DNA of 64,000 nt from Solibacillus isronensis (GCF_900168685.1 NZ_FVZN01000014.1:310001-374000), one strand, 5' to 3'; shown: positions 37,491 to 46,513, counted from the stretch's first letter. The notes: generated by a model not told the origin, from the sequence alone. Made by a program: numbers and translations.

Positions 37491-37946
37491 TTGAAAGAGC
37501 AACAATACAATACATTAAAAGATCAAATTACACCGAAAACACCTCTTGCCATCAATTGTTTAAAAGCTTTCGCAGTTGGCGGTGTCATTTGTTGTGTAGG
37601 ACAAGCGATTTCCTTTTTTTATATGATGTTTTTTGATTTTACGGAAAAAACTGTAGGTAACCCAACAGTGGCAACAATGGTGTTTATCGCCATGCTTCTG
37701 ACAGGATTTGGACAATATCGTAAACTAGGCCAATTTGCGGGAGCTGGAAGTGCAGTTCCGGTAACTGGGTTCGGTAATGCTGTTGTTTCTGCAGCAATTG
37801 AAGGGAAATCAGAAGGACTTGTATTAGGTGTCGGCAGTAACATGTTCAAGCTTGCCGGTTCGGTTATTTTATTTGGAGTTGTATCGGCCTTTTTTGTAAC
37901 CTTGATTAAATTAATACTAGTATCGGTAGGTGTCGCCGCGTGGTAA
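37491..37946 (+). CDS. spoVAC: Stage V sporulation protein AC
   Basis: 151 residues from a TTG start with TAAGGAGG 8 bases upstream. Several membrane spans, with KTPLAINCLKAFAVGGVICCVGQAISFFY and the conserved GAGSAVPVTGFGNAVVSAAIEGKSEG region (quoted in parts elsewhere as GSAVPVTGFGNAV). SpoVAC forms a channel that moves dipicolinic acid into and out of spores. It overlaps spoVAD by 7 bases. Confidence 0.95.
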   Translation: MKEQQYNTLKDQITPKTPLAINCLKAFAVGGVICCVGQAISFFYMMFFDFTEKTVGNPTVATMVFIAMLLTGFGQYRKLGQFAGAGSAVPVTGFGNAVVSAAIEGKSEGLVLGVGSNMFKLAGSVILFGVVSAFFVTLIKLILVSVGVAAW

Positions 37947-38935
37947 TTGTTTTTAAATCAAAGCCATCCATTCTTTCCTCTGGTGTTGTAGTGGGACCTT
38001 TGGAAAAGCGAAGTGTATTCCAAACGTATTTTGACAAAATTTCGACCGACGAACGTTTGCAAGAAGCTTCGAACGAAAAAGGGAATGCTATGCTTATTTC
38101 TGAAGCATGTCAGACTATTTTAAAAAAATCAAACTTGAATAATTTGGATATTAATTATTTATTGGGCGGGGATTTAGTTAATCAAATGACACCTACGAAC
38201 TTTGCAGCTCGGGAACTGGCTGTTTCGTTCATCGGTCTTTTTTCTGCCTGTGCAACATCTGTCTCTTCTATAGTTATTGCTTCATTATTGACGGAACTGG
38301 GTGCCAGTGATTTTTCTATTGCCGGTGCTTCAAGCCAGCATAACTCGGTTGAACGCCAGTTTCGCTATCCGGTTGATTATGGAGGTCAAAAGCCTGCAAC
38401 TGCTCAGTGGACTGTAACTGCAGCTGGTTTTGTACTAGTTGGTAAGCATCAGCCGAAGCTTCCGTATGTAGAAGCCGCAACAATCGGAAAAGTGATTGAT
38501 TACGGAGCAACAGATCCATTTCATATGGGTGGCGCAATGGCGCCGGCAGCATTTGATACGATTCAGGCACATTTAAAAAAGCGTTCGCAGACAGTGCAGG
38601 ATTACGATGTCATTATGACGGGTGATTTAGGAAAAATCGGTTTGAAAATTTTAATTGCAATGTTTGCCCAAAGCGGTGTAAAAAAAGAAGATTTATCAAG
38701 ATTTCGTGATGCCGGTGCAGAATTTTACGGTGAAGATACAGCATTTTTGGCAGGCGCGAGTGGTGCGGGCTGTTCTGCTGCAGTCTACAGCGGCTATATG
38801 ATGGAACAGTTTAAAAGTGGGCGTTACAAGCGCGTATTATTAGTGGCAACAGGAGCACTATTATCGCCGCTTTCATTTCAACAAGGCGAGTCAATTCCGT
38901 GCACAGCACATGCAATTGAAATCGGGATGGGGTGA
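37940..38935 (+). CDS. spoVAD: Stage V sporulation protein AD
   Basis: 331 residues, thiolase/FabH-like fold ([47 protein letters not shown]). SpoVAD binds dipicolinic acid on the spore inner membrane. A GTG start lies inside the end of spoVAC and the stop overlaps the spoVAEb GTG by 4 bases, so the three are translationally coupled. Confidence 0.97.
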   Translation: MVIVFKSKPSILSSGVVVGPLEKRSVFQTYFDKISTDERLQEASNEKGNAMLISEACQTILKKSNLNNLDINYLLGGDLVNQMTPTNFAARELAVSFIGLFSACATSVSSIVIASLLTELGASDFSIAGASSQHNSVERQFRYPVDYGGQKPATAQWTVTAAGFVLVGKHQPKLPYVEAATIGKVIDYGATDPFHMGGAMAPAAFDTIQAHLKKRSQTVQDYDVIMTGDLGKIGLKILIAMFAQSGVKKEDLSRFRDAGAEFYGEDTAFLAGASGAGCSAAVYSGYMMEQFKSGRYKRVLLVATGALLSPLSFQQGESIPCTAHAIEIGMG

Positions 38936-39306
38936 GTACAATCGGCTTTACATTTTTAGTGGCATTTGTCGTTGGTGGTTTAATTTGTGTAATTGGTCAG
39001 TTATTAATGGATGTAGGAAAGCTGACACCTGGTCATACATTATCCATTTTAGTAGTAGTAGGAGCAATTTTAGATGGACTTAATTTATATGAGGCCTTAA
39101 TAAATTTTGCAGGTGCCGGTGCGACAATTCCGATTACTTCGTTCGGGAACTCATTGACACATGGAGCGATGGCTGAAGCTGAAAAACACGGCTGGATTGG
39201 CCTGCTGACAGGTATGTTCGAGGTGACGAGCTCCGGAATTAGCGCTGCGATATTGTTTGGTTTTATCGCGGCATTAATATTTAAGCCTAAAGGAAAAGTA
39301 GATTAG
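38932..39306 (+). CDS. spoVAEB: Stage V sporulation protein AE, membrane part (AEb)
   Basis: 124 residues, hydrophobic, with the same membrane module as Spo[23 protein letters not shown] and [15 protein letters not shown]. It is part of the dipicolinate channel. No spoVAA, spoVAB, spoVAEa or spoVAF gene is present in this cluster. Confidence 0.95.
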   Translation: MSTIGFTFLVAFVVGGLICVIGQLLMDVGKLTPGHTLSILVVVGAILDGLNLYEALINFAGAGATIPITSFGNSLTHGAMAEAEKHGWIGLLTGMFEVTSSGISAAILFGFIAALIFKPKGKVD

Positions 39307-39336
39307 ACGAATACCCTCCTTTTTTTTGAGTGTTTG

Positions 39337-39345
39337 CATACACTA
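39337..39345 (+). promoter_or_regulatory. Possible SigE/SigK-type -10 before yjcZ
   Basis: CATACACTA matches the mother-cell -10 (CATANNNTA) and lies 25 bases before the yjcZ start. No convincing -35 was found at the right distance. Confidence 0.4.
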
Positions 39346-39369
39346 CAAAATAGAAAGGGGGGTATAAGT

Positions 39370-39522
39370 ATGTCTGGATATGGTTGGCAGCAGCAAGGTT
39401 GGCAACAGGGTGGTTGTGATTATGGTTGTTCCCCAGGCTATGGCGGTAATAACAGTATGACATTCGTATTGATCGTTGTACTATTTATTTTACTTATTAT
39501 CGTAGGTAGCGCATTTATTTAA
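39370..39522 (+). CDS. YjcZ family sporulation protein
   Basis: 50 residues: a Gly/Gln/Trp/Tyr-rich head (MSGYGWQQQGWQQGGCDYGC) and one membrane span FVLIVVLFILLIIVGSAF, the YjcZ layout. ATG 39370 follows AAAGGGGGG. It sits between the spoVA genes and spoVIF. Role in sporulation is inferred from the family. Confidence 0.88.
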   Translation: MSGYGWQQQGWQQGGCDYGCSPGYGGNNSMTFVLIVVLFILLIIVGSAFI

Positions 39523-39540
39523 GGGAGGTAAGTAAACAAT

Positions 39541-39789
39541 ATGGATCGTTCGTTTTTTAAAAAAGTGGAGCGCAAAACCGGCGTTGATTTCGATGAAATT
39601 ATGACGCTTGCAAATGCATTAACATATGCAGATTTCTCGGATGAAAAACAAGTTCGAAAAATCGTGAAAAAAGTGAGCCGTCTCGCAAATAAACCGATTA
39701 CGAGTGAACTTGAAGACAAAATTGTCCAATCAATCATTCAAGACGGTAAATCTTTGGATTTTTCGAAAATCGAGAAAATGATGAGGTAA
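39541..39789 (+). CDS. spoVIF: Stage VI sporulation protein F
   Basis: 82 residues (MDRSFFKKVERKTGVDFDEI...), charged and helical, matching SpoVIF in length and sequence pattern. In B. subtilis SpoVIF is needed for late GerE-dependent coat assembly. AAGGGAGG precedes the ATG 18 bases after yjcZ. Confidence 0.9.
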   Translation: MDRSFFKKVERKTGVDFDEIMTLANALTYADFSDEKQVRKIVKKVSRLANKPITSELEDKIVQSIIQDGKSLDFSKIEKMMR

Positions 39790-39819
39790 GTCGGAACTTA
39801 AAAAGTGGCGTAACAATAC

Positions 39820-39860
39820 GAAAAACATCCATTTTCTCCTGCGGAAAATGGATGTTTTTC
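39820..39860. terminator. Bidirectional terminator between spoVIF and yjcF
   Basis: GAAAAACATCCATTTTC / GAAAATGGATGTTTTTC is a perfect 17-bp stem, T-rich on one side and A-rich on the other. Confidence 0.95.
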
Positions 39861-39882
39861 TACTTTTATAAGTTTAAAAGAA

Positions 39883-40311
39883 TTAGATTTTCTTCTCCAT
39901 AGCGCGATGCGGAATGCCGGCATCCATAAATTCCGGGGAAGTAACAGCGTATTCCAGTTTCTCATAGAAAGGAACTGCATAACTTTGGGCATTCAACTTA
40001 AGCTTTTCAAAAGCTGCATTCTTTGCGTATTGTTCAACAGCTTCCATAATTAATGCGCCAAGTCGTTTACCGCGATAGTTGTTCAATACACAAACACGTT
40101 CAACTTTTCCGACTTTCGGTTCAACTTCCCGAAGCCGTGCTGTAGCAATTGAATTTTCACCTTCATTTACTAAGAAATGAACGGCTGTCTCATCGTACTC
40201 ATCTAATTCCAGACTTAGTGGAACTCCTTGCTCTTTGACGAACACTTCTTTACGTAGCGCAAATGCATGTTCGCGGTCTTCGTCAGTTGTAACTAGTTTT
40301 ACTTCAAACAC
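39883..40311 (-). CDS. yjcF: GNAT N-acetyltransferase, YjcF-like
   Basis: 142 residues with the GNAT acetyl-CoA loop VCVLNNYRGKRLGALIMEAV and the amino-terminal FALRKEVFVKEQGVP block characteristic of YjcF/ElaA-type proteins. The substrate is unknown. It is the last gene of a yjcH-yjcG-yjcF set, 3 bases after yjcG. Confidence 0.9.
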   Translation of the reverse strand: MFEVKLVTTDEDREHAFALRKEVFVKEQGVPLSLELDEYDETAVHFLVNEGENSIATARLREVEPKVGKVERVCVLNNYRGKRLGALIMEAVEQYAKNAAFEKLKLNAQSYAVPFYEKLEYAVTSPEFMDAGIPHRAMEKKI

Positions 40312-40314
40312 GTA

Positions 40315-40836
40315 TTACTCAGCTCCAGTCAATTTGTATGTTTCATAAGTTGTCCATGAGCCGTCTTCCAATTGGTAAAGCAAGTGGAAACGATCGATTG
40401 AATCTTTTTCATCTACTCCAACCATACGCAATTGACCGTGAATATCATCATGCTCGGAAGCGCTCATTTTTTGTGCAATTGTAATATGCGGCACAAATAC
40501 GTGCTTTGGCGCACCAAAATTGATTTTTTCCTGAATTACTTTTTGAATATTTTCCAACTGCGGTGTTGGCTCAACTCGGAAGTAAATGGCATTCGTCGTC
40601 GGATAAAATGAACTGATTCGAGAGGCGTGAATTTGTAAAGGTGCAAACCTTGATGCCACTTCCTGCAAATGCTTGGAGATTTCCCCGATTTCAGATTCAT
40701 TCGCGTCAAACGCATCTTTGAGCGTAATATGAGGTGTGATTAAAGCATAATGCGGGTCATAGCGTTTGCGATAAGTGTTCGCTAAATCTTGTAATTTTTT
40801 AGATGGAAAAGCAACAATACCGTATTTCAAATTCAT
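40315..40836 (-). CDS. yjcG: 2H phosphoesterase superfamily protein, YjcG-like
   Basis: 173 residues with the two HxT motifs of the 2H phosphoesterases: PHITLKDAF near residue 34 and PHITIAQKM near 115. Such enzymes act on cyclic nucleotides or RNA termini; the substrate of YjcG is not known. Co-transcribed with yjcF. Confidence 0.92.
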   Translation of the reverse strand: MNLKYGIVAFPSKKLQDLANTYRKRYDPHYALITPHITLKDAFDANESEIGEISKHLQEVASRFAPLQIHASRISSFYPTTNAIYFRVEPTPQLENIQKVIQEKINFGAPKHVFVPHITIAQKMSASEHDDIHGQLRMVGVDEKDSIDRFHLLYQLEDGSWTTYETYKLTGAE

Positions 40837-41021
40837 TACCCCCTAAAAATATTATAAATAATTTCATATAGCACCGTGCTAAATGATTGTGAGACGTCCT
40901 GTAAATGGCATAGATTTATACAAACATAAATGATAACGAAAATCTAGATACAGCCACACCAAGGCGTAATTGTTTTAATTATAACAGAAAAATTTGTGAA
41001 TAAACATTTCAGCATACCGTA

Positions 41022-41750
41022 TTATCCGAAAATTTCAATTAGTGCACGTTTTAGATCAGGTTTCCAATAAGTCCATGTATGATTTCCATTGAATTCTTCA
41101 TAGAATGTATCAATACCATGTTGAACGAACAGTTGATGCAGCTCACGGTTCGGTGTTAACAGATCTTTTACCGTACCATCCTTTAATGCCACTTGATCTT
41201 CCTGGAGGCCGATAATATGGTACAACGAAAGAATATTGACATTTTTCGCATCCTTAACACCCTGCAATACAAGCTCATCTACATAAGGTGATTGTAAAAT
41301 AGCTTTACCGAAAATATTTGGATAATGGAATGCAGTCATTAATGAAATGGTTGCAGCCATAGAATCACCTATTAATGCACGCCCACCGCCGACTTGTGTA
41401 GTTGAAAATTCATCATCTAAATAAGGCACGAGCTCATGTGCCAAAAACCGCATATACGCTTCAAATTGATCTCCTGCTGGTGTATATTTTCTCTTTCGAT
41501 CTTCATAGTTTTTGTATGGCACACCAACAATAATTGTATTTTCAATTAAATAGCCATCGATCAGTTCATCTGCTAGACGCGGAATGCCCCCTAGCTGAAA
41601 ATAATCTTTACCATCGGATGCGATTAAAATGTTATATTCATATAATGGAGAATAATTCGCTGGAATATAAATTAGTAATTCTAACTCTTCATTTAATGCA
41701 TTGCTAAAAAAAGTAACATCTTTTACTGTGCCTCTCTCCAATGTTGTCAC
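41022..41750 (-). CDS. yjcH: Esterase family alpha/beta hydrolase, YjcH-like
   Basis: 242 residues, esterase-D type. Nucleophile elbow LIGDSMAATISL, dienelactone-type strand NILIASDGKDYFQLG near the amino end, and catalytic His in NGNHTWTYWKP near the carboxy end. Upstream of yjcG with a 185-base gap containing no gene, in the B. subtilis order. Confidence 0.9.
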   Translation of the reverse strand: MTTLERGTVKDVTFFSNALNEELELLIYIPANYSPLYEYNILIASDGKDYFQLGGIPRLADELIDGYLIENTIIVGVPYKNYEDRKRKYTPAGDQFEAYMRFLAHELVPYLDDEFSTTQVGGGRALIGDSMAATISLMTAFHYPNIFGKAILQSPYVDELVLQGVKDAKNVNILSLYHIIGLQEDQVALKDGTVKDLLTPNRELHQLFVQHGIDTFYEEFNGNHTWTYWKPDLKRALIEIFG

Positions 41751-41931
41751 CCCTGTATTTTGATGTATCTAAAATTGTATCATATAGTAAAATAAAGGTG
41801 TAATATATAAAGAAAGCCATTAAGTGAAACTTAAAACAAGGGTAGTTGACTTACCGATAAATGCTGGAGTCATACTAACTGTTAATGCGGGAAAAATGAG
41901 TGCTTAAAATAAACAGAAGTGAGGATTTCTT

Positions 41932-42513
41932 ATGCATAATAAAAATATTCGTGTACACTCAGACGAAGTAACAAAAGCTACGTATGACGCGTTGGAACGT
42001 CGTCATGTAACAATTGAAGATATTGCTGAAATCGTGTTTACGATGCAATCACCATATAATGAAGGATTAACGATCGAACACTGTATTCAATCGGTTGTTC
42101 GTGTTTTAAATAAACGTGAAGTGCAACATGCTGTACTAGTCGGAATTGAGCTGGATGAACTGGCTGAAAAAAGATTATTGTCGGCACCGCTTCAAGCAAT
42201 TATCGAGGCAGATGAAGGGCTGTTTGGTGTTGATGAAACGCTGGCACTAGGCTCAGTATTTACGTATGGAAGTATTGCCGTAACAACTTTCGGCCATTTG
42301 GATAAGCAAAAAATCGGGATTATTGAAAAGCTTGATACAAAAGCGGGCGAATCAGTAAATACATTTTTAGACGATCTAGTTGGAAGCATAGCAGCTTGTG
42401 CAGCTTCACGATTGGCACACCGTATGCGCGATTTAGAAGAAGAAGGCGGTACATTCGCGGATATTCCACCAGTAGAATTAGGACCAAATCCTAAGACAAA
42501 CACGGACATTTAG
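41932..42513 (+). CDS. Phosphatidylglycerophosphatase A family protein, YutG-like
   Basis: 193 residues. A soluble PgpA-type protein: RVHSDEVTKATYDALERRHVTIEDIAEIVF, then LGSVFTYGSIAVTTFGHLDKQKIG. In Bacillus such YutG proteins lack the membrane segments of Gram-negative PgpA, as here. The expected reaction is removal of the 3-phosphate from phosphatidylglycerophosphate. AGAAGTGAGG lies before the ATG. Confidence 0.85.
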   Translation: MHNKNIRVHSDEVTKATYDALERRHVTIEDIAEIVFTMQSPYNEGLTIEHCIQSVVRVLNKREVQHAVLVGIELDELAEKRLLSAPLQAIIEADEGLFGVDETLALGSVFTYGSIAVTTFGHLDKQKIGIIEKLDTKAGESVNTFLDDLVGSIAACAASRLAHRMRDLEEEGGTFADIPPVELGPNPKTNTDI

Positions 42514-42533
42514 AAAGGGTTTAAATATTAACG

Positions 42534-43169
42534 ATGAAATTAAAAGATGTAAAAACGCTAATTACGAGTGGTACTATTATAATTGCAGTAGGTTTATACC
42601 TAGCATTTAGTGAACCTAAAAAAGATACGGAGCAAACAACATCTCCTGAAATTACGGACCAAAATATAGAATACAAACTTACAACTGATATTGCGATGGA
42701 CAAAACAGGCAATCAGTTAATCGATGTGAAATATTTGAATGCCAATGATGGCGATACATTCAATGTCGAAATGGACGGTAAAAAAGAGCGTGTACGTCTT
42801 CTTATGATTGACACACCTGAAATGAACTATAACAAAGGCGAACCTATGCCATACGCAGAAAAGGCAAAGGAGCGTACGATCGAACTGCTGGAACAGGCGG
42901 AATCAGTTCAACTTTTGTTTGATAAAGGCCCTGAGACAGATAAATATGATCGATTATTGGCCTATGCTTTTGTAGACGGTGTTAGTTTACATGAAATTTT
43001 ACTAAGTGAAGGTCTGGCAGCAGTGCGGTATGTCAATAAACCGAATGATACTCTGGAAGATGAGCTTTTGGAAATTCAACAACAAGCTGAACAAGAAGAA
43101 GTGAACATTTGGGCTCATGACAACTATTTGCAGCGTGATGGTTTCCATCCGGAAGAAGTAACCAAGTAA
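42534..43169 (+). CDS. Membrane-anchored thermonuclease (SNase family)
   Basis: 211 residues. A single amino-terminal span (ITSGTIIIAVGLYLAF) is followed by a Ser/Thr linker and an SNase domain: NANDGDTFNVEM, VRLLMIDTPEM and DKYDRLLAYAFVDGVS, with the catalytic Asp/Arg/Glu positions present. It probably degrades nucleic acid outside the cell. 20 bases after the pgpA-like gene. Confidence 0.92.
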   Translation: MKLKDVKTLITSGTIIIAVGLYLAFSEPKKDTEQTTSPEITDQNIEYKLTTDIAMDKTGNQLIDVKYLNANDGDTFNVEMDGKKERVRLLMIDTPEMNYNKGEPMPYAEKAKERTIELLEQAESVQLLFDKGPETDKYDRLLAYAFVDGVSLHEILLSEGLAAVRYVNKPNDTLEDELLEIQQQAEQEEVNIWAHDNYLQRDGFHPEEVTK

Positions 43170-43204
43170 TTCTGATGCAACTAAAAATTTATTAATAATG
43201 AAGC

Positions 43205-43239
43205 CGGACTTGAAGATAACTTTTCAAGTCCGTTTTTTT
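43205..43239 (+). terminator. Strong intrinsic terminator after the thermonuclease
   Basis: Perfect 10-bp stem CGGACTTGAA / TTCAAGTCCG with seven T. Confidence 0.93.
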
Positions 43240-43400
43240 GCGTTTTGCCTCATAAAGGAAGATTTTGTTTCCCGTTTAGCTCATGTTGAAGAAGCAAGTT
43301 GTATATAAATCAACTGGATTGGTATGATGGTATGGCAAGTATCTTTAGGATTAAAATTACTTATATTTTTCGGATCTATATTTATTTTAAGGGGGAAAGA

Positions 43401-43844
43401 ATGATGACAAAAATTTTAATGTTGCATGGTGTTAACCACAACATGTTCGGAAAACGTGATCCTGAACATTATGGAACGATCACTTTAGAGGAAATTAATC
43501 AAACGATTCAGGAACTGGCAAACGAGCTGAATGTTGAAGTGGAAAATTTCCAGACAAACCACGAAGGTGAATTTGTGGAGAAAATTCATGAAGCGTACCT
43601 TTCCGGCGTTGACGCAATTGTTCTAAATGCTGGTGCCTGGACCCACTACAGTTATGCAATTCGAGATGCTTTAGATATTTTTACAGGTCCAACCGTTGAA
43701 ATACATATGTCCAATATTCATGCACGTGAAAGTTTCCGTGAAAAATCTGTGTTTGCGGATATTGTGACAGGTCAAATCTCTGGTTTTGGCAAAGAAAGCT
43801 ATTTGCTGGGCATTCGAGCAGCAGTACAAGCAATCAACAAATAA
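43401..43844 (+). CDS. aroQ: Type II 3-dehydroquinate dehydratase
   Basis: 147 residues from ATG 43401 (GGGGGAAAG upstream); the long frame back to 43299 has no site. It dehydrates 3-dehydroquinate in the shikimate pathway. Conserved features: catalytic Tyr in KRDPEHYGTI, His in NAGAWTHYSYAIRDAL and the substrate loop VEIHMSNIHARESFR. The first motif is unusual, HGVNHNMFGKR instead of the common GPNLNxLGxR. No other shikimate gene is nearby. Confidence 0.92.
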   Translation: MMTKILMLHGVNHNMFGKRDPEHYGTITLEEINQTIQELANELNVEVENFQTNHEGEFVEKIHEAYLSGVDAIVLNAGAWTHYSYAIRDALDIFTGPTVEIHMSNIHARESFREKSVFADIVTGQISGFGKESYLLGIRAAVQAINK

Positions 43845-43928
43845 TTATTTATGAAAATATTGAATTGTCAGTAATGCTATAACATACAGGAATAAAATTT
43901 GGGTATGCATTCTTTAAGGTATAAAAAT

Positions 43929-43974
43929 AAAGCGGTTCAAATTTTAAGACACGTAAAGTTTGAACCGCTTTTTA
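43929..43974. terminator. Bidirectional terminator
   Basis: Perfect 13-bp stem AAAGCGGTTCAAA / TTTGAACCGCTTT between aroQ and the convergent unknown gene. Confidence 0.93.
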
Positions 43975-43988
43975 TATAAAGGATTTTT

Positions 43989-44474
43989 TTAATCCAAATG
44001 CTCATGTTTTATATATTGAGTAGCTGATTGAGGAATGTCTTTATACGAAATTTCATTGAAAGCAACTAATGCATCTTCATCAAAAGTGACATTTAAAATT
44101 TCCGTATTTTTATTTTTTACAGGCATAAACCATTTTAATGTAATATTATTTATCTCTTCCACGTGCTGGATTTCGTTAAGTAAGTTATAACTATCTTTCA
44201 GCAATGTAGTTTCACTAAGAAATTCTGATGCCCTAAGTGAGACGATTACATTTTGTTTCTCATCAACGGGTATAATTTCGATATTCAGCATTATATTTTC
44301 GACAAACTGTTTCAGCACGATTTCAGTCAACATCAGCATAGTATGAGTTTTTAATTGCTCCTGAGTCATCGATGCTTTTGCTTCAATGATTGTTTCTTCC
44401 TGATCGGAATTCTTCATTTTTATAATATATTGTACTGAAACGGCGCAAACAAAAATAAGTAAGGCGATTAACAT
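43989..44474 (-). CDS. Membrane-anchored protein of unknown function
   Basis: 161 residues from the first ATG: one amino-terminal span (LIALLIFVCAVSVQYIIKM) and an extracytoplasmic, mostly acidic domain. I do not recognise the family. GGAGG (44511-44507) lies 30 bases before this ATG, but 8 bases before an in-frame ATT at 44498; starting there would add eight residues ending in NKLLKS, a basic leader that suits the membrane span. The true start may therefore be 44498 with a rare ATT codon. Convergent with aroQ. Confidence 0.7.
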   Translation of the reverse strand: MLIALLIFVCAVSVQYIIKMKNSDQEETIIEAKASMTQEQLKTHTMLMLTEIVLKQFVENIMLNIEIIPVDEKQNVIVSLRASEFLSETTLLKDSYNLLNEIQHVEEINNITLKWFMPVKNKNTEILNVTFDEDALVAFNEISYKDIPQSATQYIKHEHLD

Positions 44475-44568
44475 AGATTTCAGTAATTTATTTAAAATAA
44501 GGATAACCTCCTATGAACTTAGCGTAATAATCACTATTATATAGTCATTATGCCACAAAAAAATACTA

Positions 44569-44598
44569 AAAAGGACTGTCAATTGTGACAGTCCTTTT
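44569..44598 (-). terminator. Intrinsic terminator after the 50-residue gene
   Basis: AAAAGGACTGTCA / TGACAGTCCTTTT, perfect 13-bp stem with a 4-base loop, T-run on both strands. Confidence 0.93.
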
Positions 44599-44603
44599 AA
44601 AAG

Positions 44604-44756
44604 TTAAGTATTTTGTTCTTCATTAGGAATAGTAGCAACAAATTCGTCAAAGTATAAAAATGATTCATCCTCAAGTTGTTTAACTTTCTGTTCGTTTAAT
44701 CCAATAGATAATGGCCCGGAAAAAATCTCGCCCCACCAAGTTTCAGTAATAATCAT
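44604..44756 (-). CDS. Small protein of unknown function, 50 residues
   Basis: The frame reads MIITETWWGEIFSGPLSIGL... and ends in an acidic tail. GGAGG is 9 bases before the ATG, and a perfect terminator hairpin begins 6 bases after the stop. Those two signals make a real gene likely despite the length. There is no signal peptide or membrane span. I know no homologue. Confidence 0.7.
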   Translation of the reverse strand: MIITETWWGEIFSGPLSIGLNEQKVKQLEDESFLYFDEFVATIPNEEQNT

Positions 44757-45076
44757 TTTATATAGCCTCCTTGTACGATTGTTTTACATTACTTATTATG
44801 TTCGATTATTAATTTAATTATGAAATTCCCATATGCCTTAATTTATAAACATTTCATTAAAAATTAAGACAATTTAATCATGAAGCCTCCTTTTTATAGC
44901 AGGATATTTTTTAAACTTTGTAGTAGTTATTACTATAGTTAATATGTGTGAACAGCTATAATTTATGCATACATTTATCTTCATTCAATAAAAATGATTA
45001 TTTTCTTTAGCCGTTGATGAATGAAGCTGGATTTCTGTATAGGTCACGGATATTAATTTCGGGAAGGATGAGAAAA
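44757..45076. other. Divergent AT-rich gap
   Basis: No gene is supported. A minus-strand AAAAAGGAGG (around 44890) is followed by a five-codon frame only. The stretch presumably carries the promoters of the 50-residue gene and of the aldehyde dehydrogenase; no consensus pair was convincing. Confidence 0.4.
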
Positions 45077-46465
45077 ATGAATTTTACTGCAAATGATGTT
45101 GAACAAATGATTGAGAATCAACGCGCTTTTTATTTTACTGGCGCTACAAAAAATGTAGAATTTCGTAAAGAACAGCTCGTAAAATTAAAAGAAACAATAA
45201 AAAAATACGAAGAACAAGTAATAGAAGCTTTAGCACTGGACTTAAGAAAAAGCGAGTTTGAAGCATTCACAACTGAAATTGGTATTGTTTATGATAGTAT
45301 TTCCTACTTTTTAAAAAATATAAATAGCTGGATGGAACCGCAGCTTGTCAAAACTCCGCTTCATTTCCAGCCAGCAAAAAGCTATGTTGTACGTGAACCA
45401 TATGGAGTGGCATTAATTATTGGACCCTTCAACTATCCATTCCAGTTGATTATGGAGCCATTGATTGGGGCAATTATCGGGGGAAATACCGCGATTGTAA
45501 AACCATCGGAATCTGCTGAAAATACAGCATTTATTGTGAAAAAAATTCTGGGAGAAGTATTCTCTCCTGAATATGTACGTGTTGTAGAAGGAGAAAAGGA
45601 TGAAGTAACGGCATTAATCCACGCATCATTTGATTATATTTTCTTTACGGGAAGTGTAGCGGTTGGAAAGGTTGTTGCAAAAGCAGCAGCAGAGCGTCTT
45701 ACACCGATTGCATTGGAATTGGGCGGAAAGAGTCCTGCAATTGTCGACCAAACAGCAGATTTGGATGTTGCTGCGAAGCGGATTGCATGGGGGAAATTTA
45801 ATAATACAGGACAAACATGTGTGGCGCCTGATTATGTTCTTGTCCATACAAGCGTTGCAAAAAAATTTACGCGACTCCTTAAGAAAGCAATTAAAGAATT
45901 TTACGGTAATGATCCACAGCAAAGTGCGGACTACGGGCGTATTATTAATGAACGCCAATTCGACCGTCTGCAGAAAATTTTAGAGAATGAACGGGATACT
46001 GTCACATTTGGTGGCCGTACAGACCGAGAAGATTTATATATGGAACCGACAGTGCTGGAAAATATTACGTGGGATCGACCTTCGATGGAAGATGAACTCT
46101 TCGGACCGATTTTACCAGTTATGACATATGAGAATTTACCAAAAGCGATTCATGAAATTCGTCAATTGCCAAAACCATTAAGTGCTTATTTGTTCTCGGA
46201 AAATGAAAAAGCCATCGCGTACTTTTTAGAAGAGCTTCCGTTTGGCGGGGGCTGTATAAATGATGTTATTACACATGTCGGCAATACTCATTTACCGTTT
46301 GGCGGAGTAGGGCCTTCAGGAGTGAAAGCATACCACGGGAAAGCAAGTTTCGAAAACTTCACACACCCGAAATCGATTATGCACCGTTCTAATAAACTGG
46401 CAAATAGTTTGCTATATCCTCCATATAAACAAAAAGTAAAGCTTGTTCGAACAATTATGAAATAA
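45077..46465 (+). CDS. Aldehyde dehydrogenase, class 3 type
   Basis: 462 residues, starting at ATG 45077 with GGAAGG 9 bases before it; upstream in-frame ATGs at 45014 and 45068 are less well placed. Motifs: GPFNYPFQLIMEPLIGAI, FFTGSVAVGKVVAKAA (cofactor), LELGGKSPAIV with catalytic Glu, and NNTGQTCVAPDYV with catalytic Cys. The short length and LPFGGVGPSGVKAYHGKASF end fit the ALDH3/AlkH group that oxidises fatty aldehydes. The substrate is inferred. Confidence 0.94.
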   Translation: MNFTANDVEQMIENQRAFYFTGATKNVEFRKEQLVKLKETIKKYEEQVIEALALDLRKSEFEAFTTEIGIVYDSISYFLKNINSWMEPQLVKTPLHFQPAKSYVVREPYGVALIIGPFNYPFQLIMEPLIGAIIGGNTAIVKPSESAENTAFIVKKILGEVFSPEYVRVVEGEKDEVTALIHASFDYIFFTGSVAVGKVVAKAAAERLTPIALELGGKSPAIVDQTADLDVAAKRIAWGKFNNTGQTCVAPDYVLVHTSVAKKFTRLLKKAIKEFYGNDPQQSADYGRIINERQFDRLQKILENERDTVTFGGRTDREDLYMEPTVLENITWDRPSMEDELFGPILPVMTYENLPKAIHEIRQLPKPLSAYLFSENEKAIAYFLEELPFGGGCINDVITHVGNTHLPFGGVGPSGVKAYHGKASFENFTHPKSIMHRSNKLANSLLYPPYKQKVKLVRTIMK

Positions 46466-46469
46466 GAAA

Positions 46470-46512
46470 AAAGAAGGCTTTCCCGAAAGTGAACTCAGGA
46501 AAGCCTTCTTCT
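46470..46512. terminator. Bidirectional terminator
   Basis: AAGAAGGCTTTCC / GGAAAGCCTTCTT, perfect 13-bp stem between convergent genes. Confidence 0.93.
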
Positions 46513-46513
46513 A

